Source: Spirochaetota bacterium
GTDB lineage: Bacteria; Spirochaetota; Spirochaetia; Treponematales; Treponemataceae
NCBI GenBank assembly: GCA_023398165.1
Contig: JAEWSQ010000014.1
Location: 62,001 to 126,000 of the forward strand
DNA length: 64,000 bases
Reading direction: 5' to 3'
A program made the translations under genes and the position numbers. Numbering within the stretch: the first letter of the stretch is position 1; each line of letters opens with the position of its first letter. Of this stretch, positions 1 through 8,847 are shown in pieces. Below the pieces are notes generated by a model, which was not told the origin of the DNA, did not search any database, and worked only from the letters and a program-made list of their open reading frames with translations.

Positions 1-213
1 TACCTCATTGATATTTACTATGAGTTATGCCGAGCTCTAAATAAAACAATCGAACCTGTTTTTACTCTTGAGCGCAAAGGCGATATAAAACATAGTAATG
101 CAGATATTACTAAAGCAAAAGAGCTACTTAATTATGATCCGGATTATAATTTTAAAAAAGGTCTTGAAGAAGCAATAGAATGGTATACTAGGGAATTAAC
201 AGGAAAAAAATGA
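1..213 (+). CDS. NAD-dependent sugar epimerase, C-terminal end (partial)
   Basis: Only the last 70 codons are in the window; the frame is open at base 1 and stops at 211-213. The visible tail has a segment near GDIKHSNADITKAKELL, followed by a conserved Tyr-Pro-like patch and a C-terminal Trp-Tyr helix. This is the usual end of the short-chain dehydrogenase/reductase sugar epimerases of the UDP-GlcNAc/GalNAc 4-epimerase (WbpP/Gne) kind. Such enzymes make a nucleotide-sugar donor for polysaccharide assembly. It overlaps the next gene by ATGA, so the two are translationally coupled within the glycan cluster. The exact substrate cannot be told from the fragment, and a UDP-glucuronate epimerase or dTDP-glucose dehydratase relative is also possible. 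Confidence 0.75.
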   Translation, partial: YLIDIYYELCRALNKTIEPVFTLERKGDIKHSNADITKAKELLNYDPDYNFKKGLEEAIEWYTRELTGKK

Positions 214-1283
214 AATTATGCTTTTTAATACACTCGTTAAGTGCAGGCGGTGCAGAAAGAACAGTTGCATATTTATCTAATTATACTGCAAATCACGGAA
301 CTGATACAGATATTGTCATTTATGGCGATAGAGGTTTTTATGAAATTAACGATAAAGTAAATCTTTATACTATTGGAACTTCTCATGAAACAAATAATAT
401 ACTAAAAAGAATAGTTAATGTTATTTTAAGAATTAGTAAGTTTAGAAAGTATATTAAAGATAATAAGCCAGATGCAGTTATTTGTCTGTTATATCCATCC
501 ATTTTTTATACTTTTTTTATTAGTAATAAAATTGTAAAAATTACATCAGAAAGAAGTAATCCTGCTTATTTACATTCATGTTTCAAAAAACTTTTACGGT
601 ATATTTTATTTACTTATGCTGATGGAATAATTTTTCAAACGCAAAGAGCAATGGATTACTATTCAAGCAAAATAACACGTAAAGGTATTGTTATTCCAAA
701 TGCAGTCGGGAATGATTATGTCTATAAAGTGCCAAAAAACATTGTAAAAGAAAATAAAATTTCATCTATGGGATCATTAAAAAAAGAAAAGGATTATTTT
801 ACATTACTTAATGCATTTAAATTAGTATCTGAAAAACATCCTGAGTTTATTCTAGAAATATACGGTGATGGGCCGTTAAAATCAGAATTAATTCAGCAGT
901 CAATAGATCTAAATATTCAAAGCAGAGTCTTTTTCCAAGGAAGCAGACCGGATGCAATTCTTGCCGCATCAAATTCGAAAGTATTTGTAATGTCATCAAT
1001 ATCTGAAGGAATGCCCAATTCATTACTTGAGGCAATGGCCGTAGGGCTTCCTTGTGTATCAACAGATTGTCCTAACGGACCTGCAGAATTAATAAAGCAT
1101 GGTGAAAATGGACTTTTGGTTACGGTTGGTGATTACGAGGCAATGGCTTGTGCAATTAATTATATTATTGAAAATGAGAAAGATGCAGTACAGTACGGAA
1201 TGAGAGCAGGTAATATTAGGAATACAAATTCAATAGACCTTATTTGCAATCAATATTTGGGTTATTTTAGGAGATTTATGTGA
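210..1283 (+). CDS. Glycosyltransferase family 4
   Basis: A 357-residue GT-B glycosyltransferase. The N-terminal domain carries the acceptor-side loop SAGGAERTVA at about residues 11-20. The C-terminal Rossmann domain has the donor-binding stretch GSLKKEKDYFTLLNAF near 188-203 and the EX7E motif of retaining GT4 enzymes, with Glu266 and Glu274 in SEGMPNSLLEAMAVG. There is no signal peptide, so it should act on the cytoplasmic face, adding a sugar to a lipid-linked glycan. The start overlaps the epimerase stop (ATGA), and its own stop overlaps the next start (GTGA). The closest named relatives would be GalNAc-alpha-GalNAc-type O-antigen transferases, but sugar and linkage cannot be read from sequence. 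Confidence 0.92.
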   Translation: MKLCFLIHSLSAGGAERTVAYLSNYTANHGTDTDIVIYGDRGFYEINDKVNLYTIGTSHETNNILKRIVNVILRISKFRKYIKDNKPDAVICLLYPSIFYTFFISNKIVKITSERSNPAYLHSCFKKLLRYILFTYADGIIFQTQRAMDYYSSKITRKGIVIPNAVGNDYVYKVPKNIVKENKISSMGSLKKEKDYFTLLNAFKLVSEKHPEFILEIYGDGPLKSELIQQSIDLNIQSRVFFQGSRPDAILAASNSKVFVMSSISEGMPNSLLEAMAVGLPCVSTDCPNGPAELIKHGENGLLVTVGDYEAMACAINYIIENEKDAVQYGMRAGNIRNTNSIDLICNQYLGYFRRFM

Positions 1284-1810
1284 TTAATATTAGGAAAATA
1301 CTTAAAATAGTATTACTTAAAATTGTTAACAACAACACAAGAGCTGATTTATTAAAAAAAGAAGGAGTAAGAATGGGTTATAATTGTCAAGTTTTTAACA
1401 GATGTTCTTTTGGATCAGAACCCTATCTTATTCAGTTTGGAAATTATGTAAAGGTTACAAGCGGATGTGAGTTTATAACACATGATGGAGGAATAGAAGT
1501 ACTGCGTAATTTAAAAGGTTTAAAAGATGCTGATAAATTTGGAAGAATTGTTGTAGGTAATAATGTTTTTTTCGGAAATAACTGCACAGTGCTTCCCGGT
1601 GTAACAATTGGAAATAATGTAGTAATAGGTGCATGCAGTTTAGTAAATAAAGACATACCGGATAATTGTGTCGCGGCAGGTGTTCCTGCAAAAGTTATAG
1701 AAACAATAGATGAGTATTATGAGAAAGTAAAAGATGTGATTGATTATACTCATTTACTCAAATATAAAGAGAAAAAAGCATACCTTTGTAAAAAATATAG
1801 TATTCTATAA
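1280..1810 (+). CDS. Hexapeptide-repeat (left-handed beta-helix) acetyltransferase
   Basis: A 176-residue acyltransferase of the maltose/galactoside O-acetyltransferase (LbH, WbbJ-like) family. His68 in THDGG fits the catalytic histidine. Hexapeptide turns run through about residues 95-155 (GNNVFFGNNCTVLPGVTIG onward), ending in the typical VAAGVPAKVI closing motif. It would transfer acetyl from acetyl-CoA to a sugar hydroxyl during glycan assembly in the cytoplasm. The start is GTG at 1280, supported by AGGAG at 1268-1272 and by the GTGA overlap with the glycosyltransferase. About 30 residues without hexapeptide character follow the helix. The acceptor sugar is unknown. Confidence 0.9.
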   Translation: MINIRKILKIVLLKIVNNNTRADLLKKEGVRMGYNCQVFNRCSFGSEPYLIQFGNYVKVTSGCEFITHDGGIEVLRNLKGLKDADKFGRIVVGNNVFFGNNCTVLPGVTIGNNVVIGACSLVNKDIPDNCVAAGVPAKVIETIDEYYEKVKDVIDYTHLLKYKEKKAYLCKKYSIL

Positions 1811-1831
1811 TATATCTCAAGGAATTATTTT

Positions 1832-2764
1832 GTGAAAACTCTTATGACTTTAATTAAAAACTGTATTAAAAAAGTATTAGGTGAAAAAAGGTATTTAACT
1901 TTATATCTTATTAAAGAGTATTTATTATGCAGTTTATTATATTTTTTTGGAAATAGGAAAAAAATAATAGGAAAAAAATATTTTAAAAGAACAGGGAAGT
2001 ATTTAAATATAAATAATCCTAGAACATTTAATGATAAAATAAACTGGTTAAAATTGAATTATTATGATGAAAAATATAATTTATTTGTTGATAAGTATAG
2101 AGTAAGAGAGATAGTAACAGAAAGAGGTTGTGCAGAAATATTAAATGAGTTATATGGTGTCTATAACAATGCTAATGAAATAGATTGGGATAATTTACCA
2201 GAAAAATTCATATTAAAAGTTAATAATGGATGCGGCCATCATATTATTTGTACTGATAAAGGAAAATTGAATATAAAAGAGATAACAAAAAAATTAAATA
2301 GTGGACTAAAAATAAATTATGCTGTTTATAGCTGTGAAAGACCTTATAGCAAAGTACAACCTAAAATTATTTGCGAGAAATTATTATTCGAGAATAATAC
2401 ATATCCTATTGATTATAAAGTTTTCTGTTATTCTGGTGAACCTAAATATTTATATACAATGACAGAACGTGAAATAAAATCGAAACTGGATTTTTATGAT
2501 TTAGATTTTATTAAACTACCTATAAAATTACAAAAATATGAAAACTCATGTATAGAATTAAGTAAACCTGAAAACTTTAATACTATGATTGAAATGGCAA
2601 GAAAACTATCTCAAGGTTTACCTTTTGTAAGAGTTGATTTTTATAATATAAATGGTAAAATTATCTTTGGTGAGTATACATTTTTCCCTTCAGGAGGCTA
2701 CAAAGAATTTGTACCTGATGAGTATAATTATAAATTTGGAGAAATGTTAAAACTTCCATCGTGA
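1832..2764 (+). CDS. TupA-like ATP-grasp family protein
   Basis: 310 residues. The pattern NDKINWLKLNYYDEKYN, then DKYRVREIV, the strand FILKVNNGCGHH and the later RVDFYNINGKIIFGEYTFFPSGG match the TupA-like ATP-grasp family. That family is named after the Bacillus teichuronopeptide gene tupA and is common in capsule and O-antigen clusters. ATP-grasp enzymes form amide or ester bonds through an acyl phosphate. Family knowledge suggests attachment of an amino-acid-like group to a glycan, but few members have a proven reaction. The start is GTG with AAGGA at about 1818-1822. The neighbours on both sides are glycan genes. Base composition is very AT-rich like the rest of this cluster. Confidence 0.85.
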   Translation: MKTLMTLIKNCIKKVLGEKRYLTLYLIKEYLLCSLLYFFGNRKKIIGKKYFKRTGKYLNINNPRTFNDKINWLKLNYYDEKYNLFVDKYRVREIVTERGCAEILNELYGVYNNANEIDWDNLPEKFILKVNNGCGHHIICTDKGKLNIKEITKKLNSGLKINYAVYSCERPYSKVQPKIICEKLLFENNTYPIDYKVFCYSGEPKYLYTMTEREIKSKLDFYDLDFIKLPIKLQKYENSCIELSKPENFNTMIEMARKLSQGLPFVRVDFYNINGKIIFGEYTFFPSGGYKEFVPDEYNYKFGEMLKLPS

Positions 2765-2794
2765 ATTCTTAACTAAGTATATGGTAATTAATAT

Positions 2795-4216
2795 ATGTTG
2801 TCAGAATTAAAAAAAATCATAAAATCAACAGGAATATATTTTATTGGAAATATTCTTTCCAAAATAATAACTTTTTTTATGATCCCCTATTATACAAAAA
2901 ACATAACTGCTTCTGACATGGGTTATTATGATACTACAATGAGTGTAAGTTCTTTTTTCTGCAGTGTAATATTTATGGATATTGGAGGCTGTATATTACG
3001 TTTTGTACTTGAGAAAAAAAATATTAAGGATAAGTATAGTACAATTTACTCTGGTTTACTAATTTTCGGTGTTTCTCTATTTTTATACTCAATTCTATCA
3101 ATAATTATTGGAATTACTTTTGATATTAAATATTTTACTTATATTGCTGTTTATGGATTTCTTTATAATCTAAGTAATATATATAGTTTTATATCTAGAA
3201 GTTTAAATTCTAATATTTTATTTGCATTATCTGGTGTGATTGCAACATTTATTAATGTTATTTGCAATATAGTTTTCATATCTTTTTTCCATTGGAATTA
3301 TAAGGCACTATATCTTTCATTAATTATAAGTTTAGTGTCCCGTATACTTATTTTAGATTCAAAATGCAGATTGTTAACTAATCGTCATTATTTTACTTTT
3401 GATATGAAAGTAATTAAAGATATGGCATTGTTTTCATTACCTTTATGTATAAATTATGTTGCTTTCTGGTTTTTAAACTCTGCAAATAAACTAATTGTTT
3501 CTGTCATGCTTGATACAACACAAAATGGGTATTTGGCAATCGCAAACAAATTTACTCAAGTAGTATTCATAGTATCATCAGCTTTTCAGCTTTCTTGGCA
3601 GGAAGCAGCCTATTCAAAGAATAACAGCTCCATCGAATCAACAGGTAACTACTATTCAAAAGCATTTGATTTATACAGCCGTTTTTTATTAGCCGGTTTA
3701 TTACTGCTTATACCTTTTATAAAAATATTACTGATTATTTATCCCTCTTTTATTGACCATAGTTATTATGATTCTATTATTTTAATACCGCTTGCGCTGC
3801 TAGGATCAATTATATCAATTGCTTGTACTTTTTTAGGAAGTATCTTCGGCAGCTTAAAAAAAACAAACATTGTGTTATTATCAACCGGAATTGGAGCAAT
3901 TATAAATGTTGTTGTTATTTTCACATTAATCAAGAGAATGGGAGTTATGGCTGCAAATATTGCGTTTATAGCAGGATTTACTGCAAATTTACTTATTAGA
4001 TTGCTGATTCTGAAGAAAGAAATACATATGAAGGTCGAATATAAATATTTTGCAGCTTTTATTCCATTATTTGTTATTTCTGTCATAGTATTTAATCATT
4101 CTAATTTGTATTTAAATTTATTATGTTTTATTCTCATTAGCTGTATATGCTTATTTCTTTTTAAAAATGAAATTAAGACAGTATTTCTCAAAATAAAACC
4201 TGCAAAGAGATCATAA
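2795..4216 (+). CDS. Wzx-type polysaccharide flippase (MVF/MATE superfamily)
   Basis: A 473-residue integral membrane protein with about 12-14 hydrophobic segments. The family N-terminus is clear: an amphipathic Lys-rich start, then GIYFIGNILSKIITFFMIPY and YTKNITASDMGYYD at residues 14-46. Wzx proteins flip undecaprenyl-diphosphate-linked repeat units across the inner membrane in Wzy-dependent O-antigen or capsule assembly. No wzy polymerase or chain-length regulator is seen in the window; they may lie upstream. The flippase marks the cluster as making a lipid-linked oligosaccharide. The following acylation genes would then act on the exported glycan or on the outer face. Confidence 0.92.
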   Translation: MLSELKKIIKSTGIYFIGNILSKIITFFMIPYYTKNITASDMGYYDTTMSVSSFFCSVIFMDIGGCILRFVLEKKNIKDKYSTIYSGLLIFGVSLFLYSILSIIIGITFDIKYFTYIAVYGFLYNLSNIYSFISRSLNSNILFALSGVIATFINVICNIVFISFFHWNYKALYLSLIISLVSRILILDSKCRLLTNRHYFTFDMKVIKDMALFSLPLCINYVAFWFLNSANKLIVSVMLDTTQNGYLAIANKFTQVVFIVSSAFQLSWQEAAYSKNNSSIESTGNYYSKAFDLYSRFLLAGLLLLIPFIKILLIIYPSFIDHSYYDSIILIPLALLGSIISIACTFLGSIFGSLKKTNIVLLSTGIGAIINVVVIFTLIKRMGVMAANIAFIAGFTANLLIRLLILKKEIHMKVEYKYFAAFIPLFVISVIVFNHSNLYLNLLCFILISCICLFLFKNEIKTVFLKIKPAKRS

Positions 4217-4235
4217 TAAAATTATTTTATACAAT

Positions 4236-5507
4236 ATGGATTCTACAATGTTTTACAAAAAAATATTTTCAATTTTTTTTATTTTATTAGTTTTCTTATC
4301 CATGGTATGGATAACTATAAGTAAAGCTGCATCTATACTTAATAAAGACGAAACACAAAAGACGTATATTGATTATAAAAAATTATATCCTTTGAGTAAT
4401 AAAGGATATAAGGTATCAGATTCATTAATTAGTAAATATAAAAAAACAACTTTACAAATAAAGAATAAAGTAAATTTAGCTATTGAAACATATTATCCTT
4501 TTAAAGAAACTATAAAATATATATACGGAAAATATAATAACATACTCAACCAGAGAATACTATATGGACCAAATACTATAATTAAAATGGATAATGATTA
4601 CTTAACATACTGGAAACCAGATAGAATAGAAACTGCTTTCTTTTCTGAGAGCGTGAATAATTTTAATTATTATCTTGAGAAACTGCAGATTCCCTTTGCA
4701 TTCATACTAAATCCGACTAAAATTAATAAGTTTTCAAATTCGCTGCCGGAAGGATTAATTGATTATTCTAATGATAACGGGGATGCTTTTTTAAAAGATC
4801 TAAAAGAAAAGAATATAAAATATCTGGATTTAAGAGAGTATTTTCCAAAGGATGAAAATGAATACTTGAACTTATTTTTTAAAACTGATCATCATTGGAA
4901 GCCTCAAGGCGGTTTATTTGCAGCGCAATTAATTGCGGAGTATATTACACAAGAGTTCCCTTTTTTTTCAGGACAGGTTATTGATCATTCAAGTTTTTAT
5001 ACTGAAATTCCCGATATTCCATATTTAGGCTCACAGGGTATAAGAGCAGGACTAGGTTATACTTCTCCAGAAGATTTTTATTTTTTGAAAACTGCTAATA
5101 CTATTCAGTTAACAGTTGAAGTACCTAATAATAACAAAAGTTATACTGGATTATTTAATACTATCATGTTTGATTATAATATATTGAACAATTCTGCTAG
5201 TATTTACAATAATAAACTTTATACAGGGTATCTTTATGATGGACGGCCTGAAATAATACTAAAAAATGTAACTATTCCACATAAAAGCAAAATATTGTGG
5301 TTAAGAGATTCATCTTCTCTAGTATTATTGCCTGCATTATCACTTTCCTTTAGTGAAATACGTGTTATTGATTTACGTACATTTGATGGAAGCATTAAAA
5401 AACTAATTGAATCGTATAAACCTGACTTGGTACTTTGTGTTTATGGAGTCTCCCAGCTGGAATTAAACGGTTCAACAAATAAAACAAGTCTATTCGATTT
5501 TGAGTAA
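4236..5507 (+). CDS. DHHW/AlgX-like SGNH-fold protein of the acylation module
   Basis: 423 residues with one N-terminal membrane anchor or uncleaved signal at 8-30. The catalytic-type motif TDHHW is at 217-221, within KTDHHWKPQGG. A late segment ILWLRDSSSLVLLPALS at 353-369 supplies a Ser (359 or 360) where AlgX, AlgJ and DHHW-family proteins carry the nucleophile. SIRVIDL-type sequence and a final DLVLCVYG strand complete the SGNH pattern. In alginate O-acetylation, proteins of this fold take the acyl group from the MBOAT partner and put it on the polysaccharide in the periplasm. Here it takes the place that DltD holds in dlt operons. The ligase, MBOAT and carrier lie downstream in the same run of genes. 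Confidence 0.8.
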   Translation: MDSTMFYKKIFSIFFILLVFLSMVWITISKAASILNKDETQKTYIDYKKLYPLSNKGYKVSDSLISKYKKTTLQIKNKVNLAIETYYPFKETIKYIYGKYNNILNQRILYGPNTIIKMDNDYLTYWKPDRIETAFFSESVNNFNYYLEKLQIPFAFILNPTKINKFSNSLPEGLIDYSNDNGDAFLKDLKEKNIKYLDLREYFPKDENEYLNLFFKTDHHWKPQGGLFAAQLIAEYITQEFPFFSGQVIDHSSFYTEIPDIPYLGSQGIRAGLGYTSPEDFYFLKTANTIQLTVEVPNNNKSYTGLFNTIMFDYNILNNSASIYNNKLYTGYLYDGRPEIILKNVTIPHKSKILWLRDSSSLVLLPALSLSFSEIRVIDLRTFDGSIKKLIESYKPDLVLCVYGVSQLELNGSTNKTSLFDFE

Positions 5508-5511
5508 AAAA

Positions 5512-6978
5512 ATGAAAAAAACTGTAATAAATAAAATATATGATTTATCAGTAAATTTGCCTAACCGTTCTGCTCTCATTGCTAATAATAATTCAATTAC
5601 ATATGAAAGACTATGGATTCTTGTATCAGGTTTTTCAAATTATCTAAAGATAAATAAAATTCATGAAGGAAGTAACATTATTGTACGCTGTTCTCAAACA
5701 ATTTCATATATTGTTACCTATTTGGCATCACAATTGTCCGGTACTGTATTTATTCCAACTGATAAAAATATTTCAAACAATGAATTGCTGTCATTAGCAC
5801 AAAAAACTGAATGTTCATGTATTATTACAACTGATGTTAATCTCATTTGTTCAGCACTTTTAATAAATTCTGCAGATGTTGAGAAAATTGGTCAGGAAAA
5901 CTATTGTAATACTGTTAATTTTAATTTCCCGTATGATGATTTTCCTTCAGATATCCTTTTTACAACAGGAACGACAGGTGCTTCTAAAGGAGTTATTTTA
6001 AGTCATAAGGCAGTAAGTGCCGTTGCAGAAAATCTTACAAATTGTTTATCTATGAACGGGAATACAACTTTACTTGTGAATGGTCCATTAAATCATGCTT
6101 ATTCATTAAGGCGTGTTTATGCCTGTCTTAGTGCAGGGGGATGCACAGTTATTCTAGACGGATTAGTTTCATTAAAAGATTTTTTTTACTCATTAGAAAA
6201 TTATTCTGTAAATGCACTAGCCCTCGTTCCATCTGCACTGCGGACAATATTAAAACTTACAGGTGAAAAGATTTCAGAATATAAAAATCAAATTTTATTT
6301 ATTGAATCCGCTACATCGCCTTTATTGGAAAGCGATAAGGAATCAATAATGAAGTATTTACCGAATACAGATTTATACAATATTTATGGTTCATCAGAAT
6401 CCGGAACTGTAACAGGTTATAATTATAAAAAGCATCCAGGATTAGTGAATTGTGTCGGTAAACCGCTGATTAATTCCCATATAATAATTGTTGATTCTCA
6501 AAGAAATGAAATTCAGTCTTCGCCTCGAAACACAGGTTTTATTGCCTGTAAAGGTGATATTAACATGTCAGGCTACTATAAAGATGATGATTTAACAAAT
6601 GAAGTAATGAGCAGCGGTTATGTTTACACAAATGATATAGGCTATATAGAAGATGGTTTTGTATTTATAACAGGAAGACTTGGAGATGTAATAAATATTG
6701 GCGGGCTCAAGGTCTCTCCAACAGAAGTTGAATCAGCTGTTTTAGAACTTGATTCTATTGTTGACTGTATTTGTATTGCAAAAAAAGATAGTGTAGCAGG
6801 CAGTATTCTGCAGTTATTGTATAGTACGAGAGATAATGAAGATATTGACATTGCTTACATAAAAAATCATCTTCGTGTAAAATTGGAATCTTATAAAATA
6901 CCCCGGCTATTTGAAAGAGCTAAGGAAATAAAGCATACTTTTAATGGAAAACCTGATAGAAAATTTTATGTACAATGA
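5512..6978 (+). CDS. AMP-forming acyl/amino-acid ligase (DltA-like adenylation enzyme)
   Basis: 488 residues from the ATG at 5512; a TTG at 5500 would add four residues and overlap the previous gene. All adenylate-forming motifs are present: the phosphate loop TTGTTGASKGV at 151-161, YGSSES at 292-297, YTNDIGY at 372-378, GRLGDVINIGGLKVSP at 388-403 and the C-terminal catalytic Lys480 in NGKPDRK. The enzyme would activate a carboxylic acid as its AMP ester and load it on the phosphopantetheine arm of the carrier protein at 11117. Size and context resemble DltA, but the binding-pocket residues cannot be assigned to D-alanine by eye. The substrate could be another amino or organic acid. Confidence 0.85.
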   Translation: MKKTVINKIYDLSVNLPNRSALIANNNSITYERLWILVSGFSNYLKINKIHEGSNIIVRCSQTISYIVTYLASQLSGTVFIPTDKNISNNELLSLAQKTECSCIITTDVNLICSALLINSADVEKIGQENYCNTVNFNFPYDDFPSDILFTTGTTGASKGVILSHKAVSAVAENLTNCLSMNGNTTLLVNGPLNHAYSLRRVYACLSAGGCTVILDGLVSLKDFFYSLENYSVNALALVPSALRTILKLTGEKISEYKNQILFIESATSPLLESDKESIMKYLPNTDLYNIYGSSESGTVTGYNYKKHPGLVNCVGKPLINSHIIIVDSQRNEIQSSPRNTGFIACKGDINMSGYYKDDDLTNEVMSSGYVYTNDIGYIEDGFVFITGRLGDVINIGGLKVSPTEVESAVLELDSIVDCICIAKKDSVAGSILQLLYSTRDNEDIDIAYIKNHLRVKLESYKIPRLFERAKEIKHTFNGKPDRKFYVQ

Positions 6979-7034
6979 TTTTATACAATAATGATATAGA
7001 ATATCATATATACCATTTTATTAGGAGTGATTAC

Positions 7035-8042
7035 ATGAGAAAATGTATAATTTGCTTTTTACTGGCAGCATTTATCCTCACCGGATGTGCTAAGAAAACA
7101 GAAGATGCTTCATTACCTTATGAGAATTCAACAATTCGTATTGCAAAACAATTCGGAATGCAGTATGCACCGGTGTATGTTACAGCAGAATTAGGATTAC
7201 TTGAGAAATATTTGCCAGGTATTAAAGTTGAATGGGCAAGCCTCGGAGGAGGTTCTGCTATTAGTGAAGCATTAATTGCTAATAAACTTGATGTAGCCTT
7301 TATGGGCATACCGCCAATGGTTATTGCATGGGATAAAGGAGCAGATTTTAAAATTGCTTCTGGTATTTGCGTTCCGCCTTCTGAACTCATGGTAAAAGAT
7401 CCTTCCATTAAATCATTGTCTGATTTTAAAAAAGAACATAAAATTGCTGTCCCCAGCATCGGTTCTATACAACATATAATGCTTGCTATGGCTTGTAAAA
7501 CGTATTTAGGCAATGCCAAAGCTCTTGATAATAATATTGTTCCGATGGCTAATCCTGATGCTTTTTCTGCACTCATAAGCGGTACCGAAGTAGTTTCACA
7601 CTTTGCAAGTATGCCTTATATTGATAAAGAAGCATCTGAAGGATTTAAAAGCATTCTTTCAGGTAAAGATGCCTTTGGCGATGCAAGTATAATATGTGTT
7701 ACATCAAAAACGTTTCATGATAATGAACCGATTTTATATTCAATTGTTCAAAAATGCTTAGCCGAAGCTATATGTCTTATAAATGAACAGGATCCAAGAG
7801 TTATAGAAATTATTGCTAAAACAGAAAAATTATCTGCAGATAAGGTAGTACAATATTTAAATTGGCCGGGTACAAACTATTCAACTGTTGTTTACGGTGC
7901 AATGAGTCTTTCATCTTTTATGGCAGAAAGTGGTTATATAACAAAGAAACCGGTAAAATCTTCAGATTTAATGTGGGATTCAGCTGCGGTAGTCGTAGGG
8001 AAAAGAACCGGCAATCCTTCTGCAGTTGAAAATATTCAATAG
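7035..8042 (+). CDS. ABC importer substrate-binding lipoprotein, NitT/TauT (NMT1/SsuA-like)
   Basis: 335 residues from the ATG at 7035, which has AGGAG at 7023-7027. The longer frame from 6975 only adds an unlikely leader. The signal peptide ends in the lipobox ILTGC with Cys18, so it is a membrane-anchored binding protein. The first domain (RIAKQFGMQYAPVYVTAE, GIKVEWASLGGGSAI and LIANKLDVAFMGIPPMVI) has the NMT1/SsuA/TauA pattern of importers for sulfonates, taurine, nitrate or thiamine precursors. The ligand cannot be read off. It is the first of three contiguous importer genes set between the ligase and MBOAT genes, which suggests, as inference, that its ligand feeds the acylation pathway. 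Confidence 0.88.
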   Translation: MRKCIICFLLAAFILTGCAKKTEDASLPYENSTIRIAKQFGMQYAPVYVTAELGLLEKYLPGIKVEWASLGGGSAISEALIANKLDVAFMGIPPMVIAWDKGADFKIASGICVPPSELMVKDPSIKSLSDFKKEHKIAVPSIGSIQHIMLAMACKTYLGNAKALDNNIVPMANPDAFSALISGTEVVSHFASMPYIDKEASEGFKSILSGKDAFGDASIICVTSKTFHDNEPILYSIVQKCLAEAICLINEQDPRVIEIIAKTEKLSADKVVQYLNWPGTNYSTVVYGAMSLSSFMAESGYITKKPVKSSDLMWDSAAVVVGKRTGNPSAVENIQ

Positions 8043-8055
8043 GAATTAATGTTGT

Positions 8056-8847
8056 ATGGGGAATAATACTATCTTTAAGAACACAATAGTAAGACGGTTA
8101 ATGTATCTTATTCTATTTATTGTTATTTGGCAGATATTATACTTATTGAAAGTCTTTCCAGAAATATTATTCCCCTCTCCTTTTCTTGTTAGTAAAACAT
8201 TTTTAAAAGAACTATTTACCGGTACAATGTTAATTAAAACAAGCTACTCGTTAATAATAATAGTTGAAGGGCTTTTAATATCGATTGCAGCAGCTTTGTT
8301 TTTAGTTATTTTTTCAATGCTTAGTAAAGGATTTAAAGATATTATAAAGATGCTTATATCTATAATGGATCCTCTTCCAGGTATTACTCTGCTTCCATTG
8401 GCCATTCTCTGGGTTGGTATTGGAGAAGCAGCTATCATATTTGTAATGATTCATTCAATCTTATGGCCTATTGTTCTAAATGTTATTACAGGTTTTGAAT
8501 CTGTTCCAAAGATATACAAAGATGTTGGAAATAATATTGGATTATCGAAATTAAAGCTTATTTGGAACGTGTATGTTCCGGCATCATTGCCAAATATCTT
8601 AATCGGGTTAAAAACAGGATGGGCAAGGGCATGGAGGGCTTTAATAAGTGCTGAGATGGTTTTTGGAGCAACTGGAGTAACAGGCGGGCTTGGATGGGAT
8701 ATATATCTTAAACGAAGCTATCTTGATATGCCCGGAATGCTTTCAACAATGCTGGTAATCATGATAATTGGTATTATAATTGAGGATCTTTTGTTTGTAA
8801 ACATAGAAAAAAGTACCATTAAAAAATGGGGTATGATACATGAATGA
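8056..8847 (+). CDS. ABC importer permease, NitT/TauT (SsuC/TauC-like)
   Basis: 263 residues with about six membrane segments. The coupling-loop region is recognisable at about 165-195, where NNIGLSKLKLIWNVYVPASLP leads into a Gly-Leu-Lys-Thr-Gly-Trp-Ala patch. This is the EAA-type motif of BPD_transp_1 permeases of the SsuC/TauC/NrtB group. It would form the homodimeric channel for the ligand delivered by the preceding lipoprotein. An AGGA box at 8041-8044 precedes the ATG. Its 3' end overlaps the ATPase gene by 8 bases, as is usual for this transporter class. The substrate is unknown. Confidence 0.9.
   Translation: MGNNTIFKNTIVRRLMYLILFIVIWQILYLLKVFPEILFPSPFLVSKTFLKELFTGTMLIKTSYSLIIIVEGLLISIAAALFLVIFSMLSKGFKDIIKMLISIMDPLPGITLLPLAILWVGIGEAAIIFVMIHSILWPIVLNVITGFESVPKIYKDVGNNIGLSKLKLIWNVYVPASLPNILIGLKTGWARAWRALISAEMVFGATGVTGGLGWDIYLKRSYLDMPGMLSTMLVIMIIGIIIEDLLFVNIEKSTIKKWGMIHE

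Noticed and set aside
5512..6978. Non-ribosomal peptide synthesis or fatty-acid gene set
   Set aside because: The ligase and carrier are single stand-alone proteins beside an MBOAT and a DHHW protein. No condensation, thioesterase or fab genes are near.
6975..7034. Start of the substrate-binding protein at 6975
   Set aside because: It would put 20 residues before a complete lipoprotein signal peptide. The ATG at 7035 has AGGAG at good spacing.
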